From positions 186,001-250,000 of the forward strand of contig NZ_AP019822.1 of NCBI RefSeq assembly GCF_007990505.1: a DNA stretch of 64,000 nucleotides, read 5' to 3'. This stretch comes from Pseudoleptotrichia goodfellowii. GTDB lineage: Bacteria; Fusobacteriota; Fusobacteriia; Fusobacteriales; Leptotrichiaceae. The translations under genes were made by a program, and so were the position numbers. Below are positions 43,921-53,173 of the stretch, in pieces (positions within the stretch are counted from its first letter, which is position 1; every line of letters starts with the position of its first letter). The notes under the pieces were generated by a model. That model was not told the DNA's origin, did not search any database, and saw nothing but the letters and a program-made list of their open reading frames with translations.

Positions 43921-46083
43921 GCAAATAAAAATTTTATCAATCAAACGAATAGAACGATTCTATTTGAAGAAATAAATCCTGAAAAAATGGATTTAATAAC
44001 GTTAATTGATGATTCTAAAGATTTGGATTCATTGGATGATGAAAGAATAATTGAAATCAATAAACACCTTTTGGTCAGCAGCTTTGATGAATTTTTGACA
44101 AAATTTGAACCTAAAGTTTACAGTTATTACAATGCGGAAACTCAAAGTATTAAATATATTTTAAAGAAACCTGAAGGCATTCCGGAAGAATTGATAACCG
44201 AAATAAAAATCGATAACGGAAATACTTTTTTTAAAATGTTGAATACTCTTATTGAAGCAAGAAAATCACAAGGAAACAGAAACGTGGATTTCAAATTTGA
44301 AAATATCCTTGAGCTCATTTCACCTAAAAAAGTAATAGAAGATATAAAACAGACAAGAAAAGAAATCGCATACATATATAATAAATACGAAGAACTTGAT
44401 GAAGGAAATCCTAAGAAACTTGAATACGGGGACAGATTAAATGCAAAATTTGAGGAAGCATCTCAAAATTACAGTAATGTACTGGGAATGTTGCCTTTAG
44501 CAATAGAAGATATAAAAACAAGACTGCTTTTAGGACATGATGAAAACAGCTTGAAATCCGAAAAGATAAAACTTGGAATGTTACAGGTGGGAGATAAAGG
44601 AGAGCTTGAAGTAATCGAATATAAACAGGAAGAAACGAAAGACCTTGCTCTTATTGAGGAAAAAAACAGTACCGCTTTGGTGGAAGCTTTCAGAGAAGAC
44701 TATAATGATGTAGCCGAAGAGCCTAATCAGTATATAAGTGATTTGGTAGTAAGAACATTTGTACCTTTGGCAAAAGGAGTAGTTGCAATAGAACCTTCAC
44801 AGGAAGTGGAAAATTATAATAATTATCTTGAGTTTTATAAAGCGGCACAGGAAGATTTTGTGAAGATAGCAAAACCTTTAATAGAAAAACTGTTAGGTGT
44901 AAAAATGTTCTTTGAACAGTATAATGCTAAAGTATCTTTGATGAAACCTACATTACTTGTAACGAATATAAAGGCTGAAATGATAGTGAAAGCCGGAAAT
45001 AAGGAAAGACTCCAGTCGTTTTTCAATACTGTAAATGCTAAAAATGATTTTGACAATGCAATATGGTTCGGAATATATCCTAATGTTGACTTGGATATAA
45101 AAAAAGGAGAAAAGAAAGTAAGAGAAAGATTTAAAGGGACTAAAAATGAGGAAAAATCTGAAAAGAATACAATAGAGTCACTTACAAATCTTATGAGTGT
45201 ACTGTCGGAATATAAAGTACAGGTATTTTTCAATTTTGAGGGAACATATGAAACATCGTTTGATAATCTTGCGACAACAGGAGTGGACAAATATATAGAA
45301 AAAACAAGAATGTTGGAAGATCAGAAGTATTCCGAGTATTTAGTTCCTGCAATTCCGAACTTTACAATAATACCGAAAGATAAGTCGGGAGTTGTACTTG
45401 ACTTTAAGATGAAGTATAAAGATGAAACAGGAGTGGCATTATCCAAAGAAAAAGAAGATTTACTGAAATTCTGGATAGAAGGAGTATATATAGATGCTTC
45501 TTATGTTGCTGCAGGAATAGTAGCGGCATACCAATGTCCGAATTATTTGAAAGACAGATTTAATAATGTATCGCCTGTGTATCCGGGAGTAAGATTTGAT
45601 ATAGAAGCCGAAGATAATTCATATAAAGCAAAAACGACAATGTCAAAAGAAATATCAGGATTTACTAATACGATAAAAGATAAAATAAATCAGTTCAGTT
45701 ACGGCTTTATATTTTCATCTGACAGTGCTCATTTGAAAAAAGAAAAGATAAAAAATATAGTGGTGTATAAAGCCAGAACACTTGCAAAAAATGTAGACGG
45801 TAATTATGAGCCTTTGTATAAGACTTTGACGACAACATTTATAGAAAGAACATTAAGATTTGTAACGACAGACTTTAAAGAAGATAAACTGAACTTTTTC
45901 TTCAGTACAAATCCCGAAAGCCAGAAATCGGTATGGATAAAAGACGAGAAGTTTGTAAACGGAATAATGCAAAAAGGAGACGACTTGTCGCATGTTATAG
46001 ATGAAGACAGTAATGTATGTCAGTTAAATATAGTGTTCTCAGGAAATGTAAAGAACTTGCAGGTTGAAATAAACAAGAATTAA
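43918..46083 (+). CDS. Contractile sheath-like protein (TssB/TssC-type single chain)
   Basis: A 721-residue soluble protein. Residues 50-115 (SSFDEFLTKFEPKVYSYYN, then IKIDNGNTFFKMLNTLIEAR) resemble TssB-type small sheath subunits. The C-terminal half has sheath-like marks: WIEGVYIDASYVAAGIVAAY near 520-540, TTTFIERTLRFVTTDFKEDK near 640, and a final strand-rich GDDLSHVIDEDSNVCQLNIV stretch, like tail-sheath C-termini. The length fits a fusion of the two type VI sheath subunits. It is followed by the tube-like gene, the order used in contractile systems. The role is inferred, moderately firm; the leader has a split ribosome-binding site. Confidence 0.65.
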   Translation: MANKNFINQTNRTILFEEINPEKMDLITLIDDSKDLDSLDDERIIEINKHLLVSSFDEFLTKFEPKVYSYYNAETQSIKYILKKPEGIPEELITEIKIDNGNTFFKMLNTLIEARKSQGNRNVDFKFENILELISPKKVIEDIKQTRKEIAYIYNKYEELDEGNPKKLEYGDRLNAKFEEASQNYSNVLGMLPLAIEDIKTRLLLGHDENSLKSEKIKLGMLQVGDKGELEVIEYKQEETKDLALIEEKNSTALVEAFREDYNDVAEEPNQYISDLVVRTFVPLAKGVVAIEPSQEVENYNNYLEFYKAAQEDFVKIAKPLIEKLLGVKMFFEQYNAKVSLMKPTLLVTNIKAEMIVKAGNKERLQSFFNTVNAKNDFDNAIWFGIYPNVDLDIKKGEKKVRERFKGTKNEEKSEKNTIESLTNLMSVLSEYKVQVFFNFEGTYETSFDNLATTGVDKYIEKTRMLEDQKYSEYLVPAIPNFTIIPKDKSGVVLDFKMKYKDETGVALSKEKEDLLKFWIEGVYIDASYVAAGIVAAYQCPNYLKDRFNNVSPVYPGVRFDIEAEDNSYKAKTTMSKEISGFTNTIKDKINQFSYGFIFSSDSAHLKKEKIKNIVVYKARTLAKNVDGNYEPLYKTLTTTFIERTLRFVTTDFKEDKLNFFFSTNPESQKSVWIKDEKFVNGIMQKGDDLSHVIDEDSNVCQLNIVFSGNVKNLQVEINKN

Positions 46084-46130
46084 TAATATGATTTGTAAAA
46101 AAATTATAAATAAAAATTTAGGAGGTAAGT

Positions 46131-46568
46131 ATGGGATTCAGATTAAATGTAAAAGGACAGGGTGAAGAAATTTTATTGGAAAAAGAAAGTATATTGGATG
46201 TAAAATATATTTCGGAAACACCTGATGACAGTAATGCAAGAGCAACGGATTTAGGAGTAATATTGGAAATAAAAGGGAAAATATTGGCGGCAACAAACGG
46301 AGAAGCTGCAGACGATACAAGAAAACTTGCACAATGGTCTTTGATTCCTGCAGAATCGAGTGATGCGTATAGACATGCAACATTGGAAGTAATATCGGCA
46401 GGACAGATGGTAAGAAAAATAGACATGAACAATGTATTTGTAGTGGACTATATAGAAACATTCGGAGATCAGGCGGGAACAGGAACGTTTACGCTGAAAA
46501 TAAAACAGAAGAAAGAAAAAGTAAAAGAAGTTGCGATTGAAGGTGGATACGCATCTCAAGAAGCATAA
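46131..46568 (+). CDS. Tube-like protein (Hcp/phage-tube type)
   Basis: A 145-residue beta-rich protein of about the size of a tube subunit. It has strands DVKYISETP, GVILEIKGKIL, the helix-like AQWSLIPAESSDAYRHATLE and the strand FTLKIKQKKEK, consistent with a tail-tube sandwich with one helix. It follows the sheath-like gene by 47 bases with a perfect AGGAGG SD (46121-46126), which fits high expression. A diverged paralogue sits at 40613. Hcp-type function is inferred. Confidence 0.65.
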   Translation: MGFRLNVKGQGEEILLEKESILDVKYISETPDDSNARATDLGVILEIKGKILAATNGEAADDTRKLAQWSLIPAESSDAYRHATLEVISAGQMVRKIDMNNVFVVDYIETFGDQAGTGTFTLKIKQKKEKVKEVAIEGGYASQEA

Positions 46569-46686
46569 GAAAACAGGGAGGCAGATTACACGAAAATCTG
46601 TCTCCTTTTTTCTAAAAATAAGAGAAATGAAAAACATACTTATCAGTAGTTGATAGTAAAAATAAATCTTATGTGTGGGAGAAAAA

Positions 46687-47139
46687 ATGAATTATTATGA
46701 AATATTAGGCATTTCAATAGAGGCGGATGAGAATGAAATAAAGTCTAAATACAGAAAACTGGCCATGAAATATCATCCCGACAGAAATCCTGATGATAAA
46801 AAAGCCGAAGAAATGTTTAAAAAAGTAAGTGAAGCATATGAAGTTCTCGGAGATAAAGAAAAAAGAAAAGAATATGATAAAAAAATATTGAAAACAGGAG
46901 AAGAAAAGCAAAATTCCGAAAAGAAGAAAACGGGAGCGGGAGGAGGGGGAGATGCGAAAAAAGGAGCAGAAGCTTTTTACAGAAATTTTTCGGCAAATCC
47001 GAAGGATATAAAAAATATGTTTGAAAAAACGTTTAATGTAGATGAAATGAAAAATTCGGATAAAGAAAAGATGAAGGCTTATAAAAAAAATATGGAAAAA
47101 AGTTTTGAAAATTTTTTCAGACCTAAAAAAAATAAATAA
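46687..47139 (+). CDS. J-domain (DnaJ-type) co-chaperone
   Basis: A 150-residue protein. Residues 1-65 are a complete J domain ([20 protein letters not shown], the HPD motif in KYHPDRNP near 31-37, [17 protein letters not shown]). The rest is a Lys/Glu-rich, Gly-rich linker and helical tail without the zinc or C-terminal substrate domains of DnaJ. The HPD motif stimulates Hsp70 ATPase activity; the Hsp70-like protein encoded seven genes downstream is the obvious partner. ATG 46687 is preferred to 46675, with GTGGGAGAA as SD. Confidence 0.85.
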   Translation: MNYYEILGISIEADENEIKSKYRKLAMKYHPDRNPDDKKAEEMFKKVSEAYEVLGDKEKRKEYDKKILKTGEEKQNSEKKKTGAGGGGDAKKGAEAFYRNFSANPKDIKNMFEKTFNVDEMKNSDKEKMKAYKKNMEKSFENFFRPKKNK

Positions 47140-47159
47140 TTAAAGAAAGGAAAAAGAAA

Positions 47160-47984
47160 ATGTTTTGGAGAATAAGAAGTTTTTTAAGCAGAATGAGAAG
47201 TATGTTCAGACCGACTTCGATCGGAAGAGGAAGTTTATACAGACTGGAAAGCATGAGAAGAAATGCCGAGAGTAAGAGTAAAAACGGTAAAACAGAAGAA
47301 AAAACAGTGTCCATGTCTGTAGATAAAGGGATAAAAAAATACGAGAAAAGACAAATGGAAGCAAAAGGAGAAAGACAGTACAACTTTTTCAATGTAAGAA
47401 ATACGGTGATAATGATAATACTGGTTTTAACATTTGTATATATTCATTTTTCAGGATATTCGACAAAAAGTCTGTATATAGCAATATTTATTTTTATAGG
47501 GTTGACGCTGTACCTTCTTGTAGTGGAAAGATTTAAGGAAAGAGTGGAAGTCGAAGAAGAAATAAAAGAAATCAAAAATGAAAGAGAAAGAGAACATAAT
47601 GTATTTTTGGATAAAGTAAAAGAAATAGAACAGGTAGAAAAAAATCAGATAGAAAATATAATATTGAAAAATTCTGAAGATTACGATATTAAAGTATGGA
47701 AAGTGGGAAGAGCGACTTCGCTTCTCATAGGAAAAAGAACACCGAGAAACAGAGTGGATATAGATGTGAGTGAAGGAATATATTCAAATCTTGTAAGCAG
47801 GGCTCACGGAATATTAAATAAAGTGAACGGAGTCTGGTATTATGAAGACTTGGGATCGCAAAACGGAAGCGGAATAGAAAAGAGTTCGGACAAAAGAAAG
47901 ATAAAAATCAGAAAAAATACGCCTGTCAAAGTAGAGTCGGGAGATATAATTTATTTGGCTACAAGTAAATTGTTATTGAAATGA
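47160..47984 (+). CDS. Membrane-anchored FHA-domain protein
   Basis: A 274-residue protein. The N-terminal 75 residues are basic (SRMRSMFRPTSIGRGSLYR). Two membrane segments lie near 80-100 and 104-122 (TVIMIILVLTFVYIHF, LYIAIFIFIGLTLYLLVV). A charged coiled stretch follows, then a C-terminal FHA domain near 178-274 with KVGRATS, SNLVSRAHGIL and YYEDLGSQNGSGIE. FHA domains bind phosphothreonine, so this protein probably recruits phosphorylated partners to the inner membrane. It parallels Fha proteins of type VI systems. SD GAAAGGAAAAAG. Confidence 0.85.
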   Translation: MFWRIRSFLSRMRSMFRPTSIGRGSLYRLESMRRNAESKSKNGKTEEKTVSMSVDKGIKKYEKRQMEAKGERQYNFFNVRNTVIMIILVLTFVYIHFSGYSTKSLYIAIFIFIGLTLYLLVVERFKERVEVEEEIKEIKNEREREHNVFLDKVKEIEQVEKNQIENIILKNSEDYDIKVWKVGRATSLLIGKRTPRNRVDIDVSEGIYSNLVSRAHGILNKVNGVWYYEDLGSQNGSGIEKSSDKRKIKIRKNTPVKVESGDIIYLATSKLLLK

Positions 47985-48051
47985 AACAGATTTTTTGGAA
48001 AATAAAGTTTAAAAATATAAAAAGTATAATAAAAACAGGAGGAAAAGAATT

Positions 48052-48591
48052 ATGAAATTGGAAAGATGTAAGAACGGACATATGTATGATGCGTCAAGAT
48101 ACGGAGCGACTTGCCCTTATTGTAAATCGGAAGGTTTGGAAGTAGAGATTAAAGAAGATAAAATAAATCTGGTTGAGGAAATGAATGACGATGATAAAAC
48201 GACTGCATACTGGTCTAAAGATACAAAAGTGGATCCTGCAGTAGGTTGGATAACTTGTATAGAAGGCCCCGATAAAGGACAGGACTTCAGAATAGTGAGC
48301 GAAAGAAACTTTATCGGACGTGGAGATGATATGGATATTCAGATAAAAGGAGATTCGACTATCTCGAGAAAAAATCACTGTTCCATAAGTTATAACCCGA
48401 AACAGAGAGTATTTATGCTTTCTCCCGGACAGTCAAACGGACTGGTTTATGTAAATAACGAGGCTTTGTACGACACGAGAGAATTGAGAGCTTATGACAT
48501 GATAGAAATAGGAGAAAGCAAATTTGTGTTTGTAAATCTGTGCGGAGAAAATTTTGATTGGAATAAAGAAAAGGTTTCTGATAAAGAATGA
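48052..48591 (+). CDS. Soluble FHA-domain protein with zinc-ribbon
   Basis: A 179-residue protein. Four N-terminal Cys/His positions form a probable zinc ribbon (CKNGHMYD, CPYCKSEG). Residues 65-175 hold an FHA domain with RNFIGRGDDMDIQI, STISRKNHCSI and LSPGQSNGLVYVNNE. It would read phosphothreonine marks in the cytosol. A 'TTAY' stretch near residue 46 (DDKTTAYW) could be its own phosphorylation site, inferred. AGGAGG at 48038-48043 is the SD. It overlaps the next gene as ATGA. Confidence 0.85.
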   Translation: MKLERCKNGHMYDASRYGATCPYCKSEGLEVEIKEDKINLVEEMNDDDKTTAYWSKDTKVDPAVGWITCIEGPDKGQDFRIVSERNFIGRGDDMDIQIKGDSTISRKNHCSISYNPKQRVFMLSPGQSNGLVYVNNEALYDTRELRAYDMIEIGESKFVFVNLCGENFDWNKEKVSDKE

Positions 48592-49439
48592 TAAATATAT
48601 TAAAATACGGGATTTTTATGTATACAGTTTTAATTTCGATATTACTGTTTTTAATATTATTCGGTAAAATCAGGAAGAAAGGTAAGCCTGAAAAGAAACA
48701 GAAATCGAAAATAGACATAACCGGAATGAAATGGATAGGAAAGAGAAAATTACAGGAAGACAGTTACGCCGTATTTTCACCTTCAGATGAAGAGCATATA
48801 CTCATAATAGCTGATGGAATGGGAGGCTATTCTGAAGGTCAACTGGCAAGCCAGTTTTCCGTAAATAGATTTTTGGATTTGTATTCAAGAGGAGATTTGA
48901 AGATTCCCGAAATAATAAAAAAAATAAACGGAGAACTGTTAAATTTTTCGGAAAGTCTGGATTTGAAAAACAGAATAGGGACTACTTTTCTTGTGTGTGA
49001 AATAATATTAAATAAAATGAGAATATTTTCGGTAGGAGACAGTTCCGCCTACATAGTGACGAAAGAATATATAAGAAAGATTAATAAATCTCAAAATAGA
49101 GGCTCGTATCTGACAAATTATGTAGGATATGAAGATTTTGGCGAAGAAGGAATAAATGTAACGGAAATAAATTCTATGAAACTTGAAACAGATGAAAAAA
49201 CAGGAAGTAAAAAGTTTCCCGTAATTATACTTATGTGCAGTGACGGAGTGGATAAATACATGGAAACGGGAACAATAAAGAGGATCATAGAAGAAAATAT
49301 AAATAAGACAGGTAAAGAAATTACCGAATTGATAATGAATACATTAAAAGAGAGAAGAAGACTGAATCAGGATAATGCAAGTATTATTTTAATAAAGACG
49401 GATAATAAATATTTGCAGAAAAATGATGTGATTTTGTAA
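48588..49439 (+). CDS. Membrane-anchored PP2C protein phosphatase (intact)
   Basis: A 283-residue PPM/PP2C phosphatase with one N-terminal anchor (TVLISILLFLILFG near 11-27). The catalytic metal motifs are all present: QEDSY near 57, IADGMGGYSEGQLAS near 74, CSDGVDKYME near 216 and NQDNASIIL near 262. It removes phosphate from Ser/Thr and should oppose the kinase encoded at 53174. In type VI threonine-phosphorylation pathways the PppA phosphatase plays this part. Start overlaps the FHA gene (ATGA), indicating coupling. Confidence 0.9.
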   Translation: MINILKYGIFMYTVLISILLFLILFGKIRKKGKPEKKQKSKIDITGMKWIGKRKLQEDSYAVFSPSDEEHILIIADGMGGYSEGQLASQFSVNRFLDLYSRGDLKIPEIIKKINGELLNFSESLDLKNRIGTTFLVCEIILNKMRIFSVGDSSAYIVTKEYIRKINKSQNRGSYLTNYVGYEDFGEEGINVTEINSMKLETDEKTGSKKFPVIILMCSDGVDKYMETGTIKRIIEENINKTGKEITELIMNTLKERRRLNQDNASIILIKTDNKYLQKNDVIL

Positions 49440-49454
49440 TATGAGGAGAAACTG

Positions 49455-51764
49455 ATGAGAAGAGAAGAGGCAAAATTTACGACAAAATTTGTGAGTGAAC
49501 CCGGGACAAAACCGAAGAATAATGATTATTTCGGATATGTTCAGTTAGATAATTATGCTGTTTGGGCGATAGCGGACGGATATGATGAAGAAGACGGAGC
49601 AGCTATAGCGTCAAAACTTGCGGTAGAATCGGCGATAGAATATTTTATGCTAAGACCGAGATTTAATCCTGAAGTAATAAAGGAAATGATGGAGTATGCA
49701 AATCTTAAAGTGAAAGAAAAACAGGAAGAAACCGAGCGTTATTCTTTAATGCATACGTCACTTTTAATAGTAATAAGCAACTATAATTCGATATTGTACG
49801 GGAATGTAGGAAATACCCGTCTTTATCATTTGAGAGGCGGCTATGTCATGTATCAGAGCAGTGATGACAGTATAGCTCAGTTACTTGTAGAAGAAGGGGC
49901 ATTGAATACAAGGGATATGAAATATCACAGACAGAGAAACGATCTGCTGCAGGCAATAGGAGATTTCGGAAAGATAAAGCCCAATGTCATAAAACATCCT
50001 GTGCAGTTACAAGAAAAAGACGTGCTTTGTCTTACAACTATGGGATTTTGGGAAAATATAGATGAAAGAGAAATGGAAGTAGAACTTTCGAGATACGACG
50101 ACAAATCAAAATGGCTAAGATCATTGGAAAGAAAAATAATAGCGACATTGCGTGACGAAGTGGAAAATTATACATTTGCAGCGGTGAGCATAGAAGGAGT
50201 GGCAGCACCGGAGCCGGTAGAAAAAGACAAAAAGAAATTTTGGATAAAAGTAGCGTTAATATCTTTGGTAATTCTGCTTCTTATTTTAATGCTGACATTT
50301 TGGAATATAAAAAAGAGAAACGATATTATAAAAAAGGCGACAACATATGAGCAGATGGCTGATGAGGATCTTATAAAAAAGGATTTTAATAATTCCATGG
50401 AAGAATTGAAACTGTCCATAGGAGAATATGAGAAATTGAAGCCTAAGAGCAGAGGAATAATAGGATTTTTCGTTAATGCCAAAAATAGAAGGGCGGACGC
50501 TGATAAAAGAATAGACGGAGTAAGGAAAAAGATAGAACAGACGGAAAAATTAAAACAGGCATTTCAAGATATAAGTGAAGGGAATGAATTTTTTAACGGA
50601 GGAAGATATGACGAAGCCTCGAGAAAATATCAGCAGGCGAAGTATAATCTTGAACAGAATACATACAAAAAAGATGAACTGAATACAGAAGAAATACTTG
50701 TAACATTGAATACGAGAATAGATTCGTCATCAAAACTGAAAGAAGCACAGTCAATGGAACTGGCAGGGGACAGTGCATATACAGCAGGAAACTATAATTT
50801 GGCAAAAGAAAGTTACAAGACAGCTTCGGATATATATTTGGTAAACGGAAGACCTGATTATGTATCAAGTATGGAAAGAAAAATATCGGAAATAAACGAT
50901 AAGGAAAAGACAGCATACAGTGGAGCAATGTTAACAGAGAACAGAGGAGATATATTGGCACCTACGGACTCTAATATGTCAAGGGAAGCGTATTATCAGG
51001 CAAGACAAATGTATCAGGTGTTGGGAGACAGTGCAAAGACGCAGGAAATAGATAACAAGATACAGGAACTTAATTCAAGACAGATAGCCAATTTGCAGAC
51101 AGCAAGTAATATGGTAAAAGAGGGATTGGACCAGATAACGGCAAATAATCCTTCTGAAGCAATAGCTTTACTGACTAAAGCAAAAGCTATATATCAAGGG
51201 TTACAGGATACGAATAATGCAAGTAATGTGGATAATTACATAAAACAGGCACAGGAATTTATAAAGTTTGAAAGTGATACAAAAACGCAGCTGGCAAATC
51301 AGGAAGAGCAATCAAAATTAGAGATACAGGCAAAAGAAAATGAAATAATAGCTGAAAAAGAAAGACTGGAGAAGATAGCAAAGGATATAGAAAATGCGAC
51401 CAACCTTGAGATACAGGGAGATCAGATGTTCAGCCTGAAAAGATATACGGAAAGTATACAAAAGTACAGTGAAGCAAAGAAAATATTTGAAAATTTAAAA
51501 GCAGCAGGAAACTTTAATGATCAGACGAACAAGATAGATTATTTAGGGAAAAAGATAGTAAAAAGCGAAGGATATTTGTATGAAGAGCAGGGAGATACCG
51601 AAAGTAAAAACAAAAAATGGAAAGAAGCTGAAAAGAAATATCAGATGTCAAAAGACAATATGGAGCTTTCGGATGTGAGCACGGAAGATAAGAAAAGAGT
51701 AGAGAAGAAACTGAAAAACGCTACAAAAAAAGCTAATAAGAAATGGTGGGAATTTTGGAAATAG
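49455..51764 (+). CDS. Degenerate PP2C-like protein with membrane segment and TPR-type tail
   Basis: A 769-residue protein. Residues 10-250 resemble PP2C (NNDYFGYVQLDNYAVW, IADGYDEEDGAAIASKLA), but the SDG metal motif is replaced by TTMGFWENI and the final DN by EN, so catalysis is doubtful. A membrane segment lies near 262-285. The rest is tetratricopeptide-like: repeated AG/GD-x-AYxAGNYNLAKE, FNGGRYDEASRKYQQAKY, MFSLKRYTESIQKYSEAKKI. The TPR part is probably on the other side of the membrane. A pseudophosphatase sensor or scaffold is inferred. SD is TGAGGAGAAAC. Confidence 0.75.
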   Translation: MRREEAKFTTKFVSEPGTKPKNNDYFGYVQLDNYAVWAIADGYDEEDGAAIASKLAVESAIEYFMLRPRFNPEVIKEMMEYANLKVKEKQEETERYSLMHTSLLIVISNYNSILYGNVGNTRLYHLRGGYVMYQSSDDSIAQLLVEEGALNTRDMKYHRQRNDLLQAIGDFGKIKPNVIKHPVQLQEKDVLCLTTMGFWENIDEREMEVELSRYDDKSKWLRSLERKIIATLRDEVENYTFAAVSIEGVAAPEPVEKDKKKFWIKVALISLVILLLILMLTFWNIKKRNDIIKKATTYEQMADEDLIKKDFNNSMEELKLSIGEYEKLKPKSRGIIGFFVNAKNRRADADKRIDGVRKKIEQTEKLKQAFQDISEGNEFFNGGRYDEASRKYQQAKYNLEQNTYKKDELNTEEILVTLNTRIDSSSKLKEAQSMELAGDSAYTAGNYNLAKESYKTASDIYLVNGRPDYVSSMERKISEINDKEKTAYSGAMLTENRGDILAPTDSNMSREAYYQARQMYQVLGDSAKTQEIDNKIQELNSRQIANLQTASNMVKEGLDQITANNPSEAIALLTKAKAIYQGLQDTNNASNVDNYIKQAQEFIKFESDTKTQLANQEEQSKLEIQAKENEIIAEKERLEKIAKDIENATNLEIQGDQMFSLKRYTESIQKYSEAKKIFENLKAAGNFNDQTNKIDYLGKKIVKSEGYLYEEQGDTESKNKKWKEAEKKYQMSKDNMELSDVSTEDKKRVEKKLKNATKKANKKWWEFWK

Positions 51765-51790
51765 GAAAGTAAATTTAAAAAAGTAGGGAG

Positions 51791-51838
51791 ATGAAATTGA
51801 TGGAAAATCAACAAACAAAATCGGTAGAATTATTTTAA
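51791..51838 (+). other. 15-residue ORF in the gap
   Basis: ATG 51791 follows GTAGGGAG and encodes MKLMENQQTKSVELF before TAA (51836-51838). The same frame stays open after the stop for 16 more residues (KIYNYTFYDLLYNREI), so it may be a remnant of a lost gene. Very weak. Confidence 0.25.
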
Positions 51839-51953
51839 AAAATTTACAATTATACTTTTTATGACTTGTTATATAATCGTGAGATTTAAAATAAATCTTG
51901 TCGTATACTGATAAGCAATTGTTAATTTTAAATAAAAAAGGAGGACCTTAAAA

Positions 51954-53162
51954 TTGAAAATCGGAAAAAATAAGTACAAGACATTCTTTTTTAAAGAGTA
52001 TGCGGGAATGGCTGAAAAGAATACTTATTCGGCATACATTCCAAGCGATGGGAAGGGGCTTTGGGTAACGGTTGTAGACAGTGAAACTGAGGAAAATTTT
52101 GCAAAAGCAGGAGTAGAAGCTGTTGTAGAAAAGTATTTGGAAAACTCGGATTTTTCTATGGAAAATATGAACACTTTCCTTAACGTGGCTAATAAAAGGA
52201 TTGTTGAAAGTAAAATTTCCAAAGGAAAAGAATATAATAAAGGATTTTCCATACTGGCGGTAATAGCCGAAAAAAATGAAATAATTGTCGGAAATATAGG
52301 CAAAACAAAATTTAAGATGTTCAGAAATAATGAAGTTTTTGAAGAAGTTTCGGGAGATAAAATAAAGAACATTATACTTGAAAAAAATGACTATATTTTA
52401 GTGGGAAGTCCTCTGTTTTGGGAGTCGATAAACGATACTGAAGTTTCCGACATGTTAATAAGTTCGGGCAGTAAAAAGGAATTGGAAAAACTGTTAAGTG
52501 AAAAAATAGAAAAAAATGAAAAGTTAAGAAAAATGTCTATTCCTTTTTTATCTGTTTTTGTAGAAGATTTGGAAGAAGAGAAAATTGAAACTGTAATTAA
52601 AACCGAAGAAAAAAGGACAAATCCTTTAAAATATTTATTGATAATGCTCGTTTTACTGTTTTTATTTATTGCTATAGGAAAAACAGTACAAAATAACGGG
52701 TATGTGAAAAAAGCAAAAGAGCATATAGCTTTATCGGAAGAAAAATTTAAAAACAAAAGATACAAGGAGTCTGTAAATGAAATAGACGCGGCAATACTTT
52801 ATTATAAAAAGATAAGTCCTCAGAATAAGAAAACAAAAGAAAAAATAGACGAACTTCAAAAGAAAAAGGAAACGGCCGAAAAAGAAGAACAAAACCTTAT
52901 TAACAGCGTTAATAATATTAAGATTACAGTTCCTGCGGTTGAGCCGCCTAAAGCACCCGAGCCTGTAGTTGTTGAAGAAGAAGTCGTTGAAAAGACTGAA
53001 GTAACAGTTGCTGACGATAATGTAAAGAAAAAGAAAACAGTAAAAACGAAAAGAAGAGAAAACAGCAAAAACAAGAGACAATCGGATTTGGATCGTGAGA
53101 TTCAAAGGAACTGGAAAGCTCTCGGAAGAGACAGCAACGGAAATAAAAAGAATAAAAACTGA
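51954..53162 (+). CDS. Second degenerate PP2C-like membrane protein
   Basis: A 402-residue protein. Residues 1-210 keep the PP2C outline (KAGVEAVVEKYLENS, IVGNIGKTKFKMFR, LVGSPLFWESINDTEVSD) but lack the ADGMGG and SDG metal sites, so it is very likely inactive. A membrane segment lies at about 226-245 (LLIMLVLLFLFIAIGK). The remainder is a coiled coil, an Ala/Pro/Glu-Val linker and a strongly basic end (KKKKTVKTKRREN). TTG 51954 is used because AGGAGG (51940-51945) precedes it. Related in plan to the TPR-bearing protein upstream. Confidence 0.7.
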   Translation: MKIGKNKYKTFFFKEYAGMAEKNTYSAYIPSDGKGLWVTVVDSETEENFAKAGVEAVVEKYLENSDFSMENMNTFLNVANKRIVESKISKGKEYNKGFSILAVIAEKNEIIVGNIGKTKFKMFRNNEVFEEVSGDKIKNIILEKNDYILVGSPLFWESINDTEVSDMLISSGSKKELEKLLSEKIEKNEKLRKMSIPFLSVFVEDLEEEKIETVIKTEEKRTNPLKYLLIMLVLLFLFIAIGKTVQNNGYVKKAKEHIALSEEKFKNKRYKESVNEIDAAILYYKKISPQNKKTKEKIDELQKKKETAEKEEQNLINSVNNIKITVPAVEPPKAPEPVVVEEEVVEKTEVTVADDNVKKKKTVKTKRRENSKNKRQSDLDREIQRNWKALGRDSNGNKKNKN

Positions 53163-53173
53163 AAGGAAAAATA

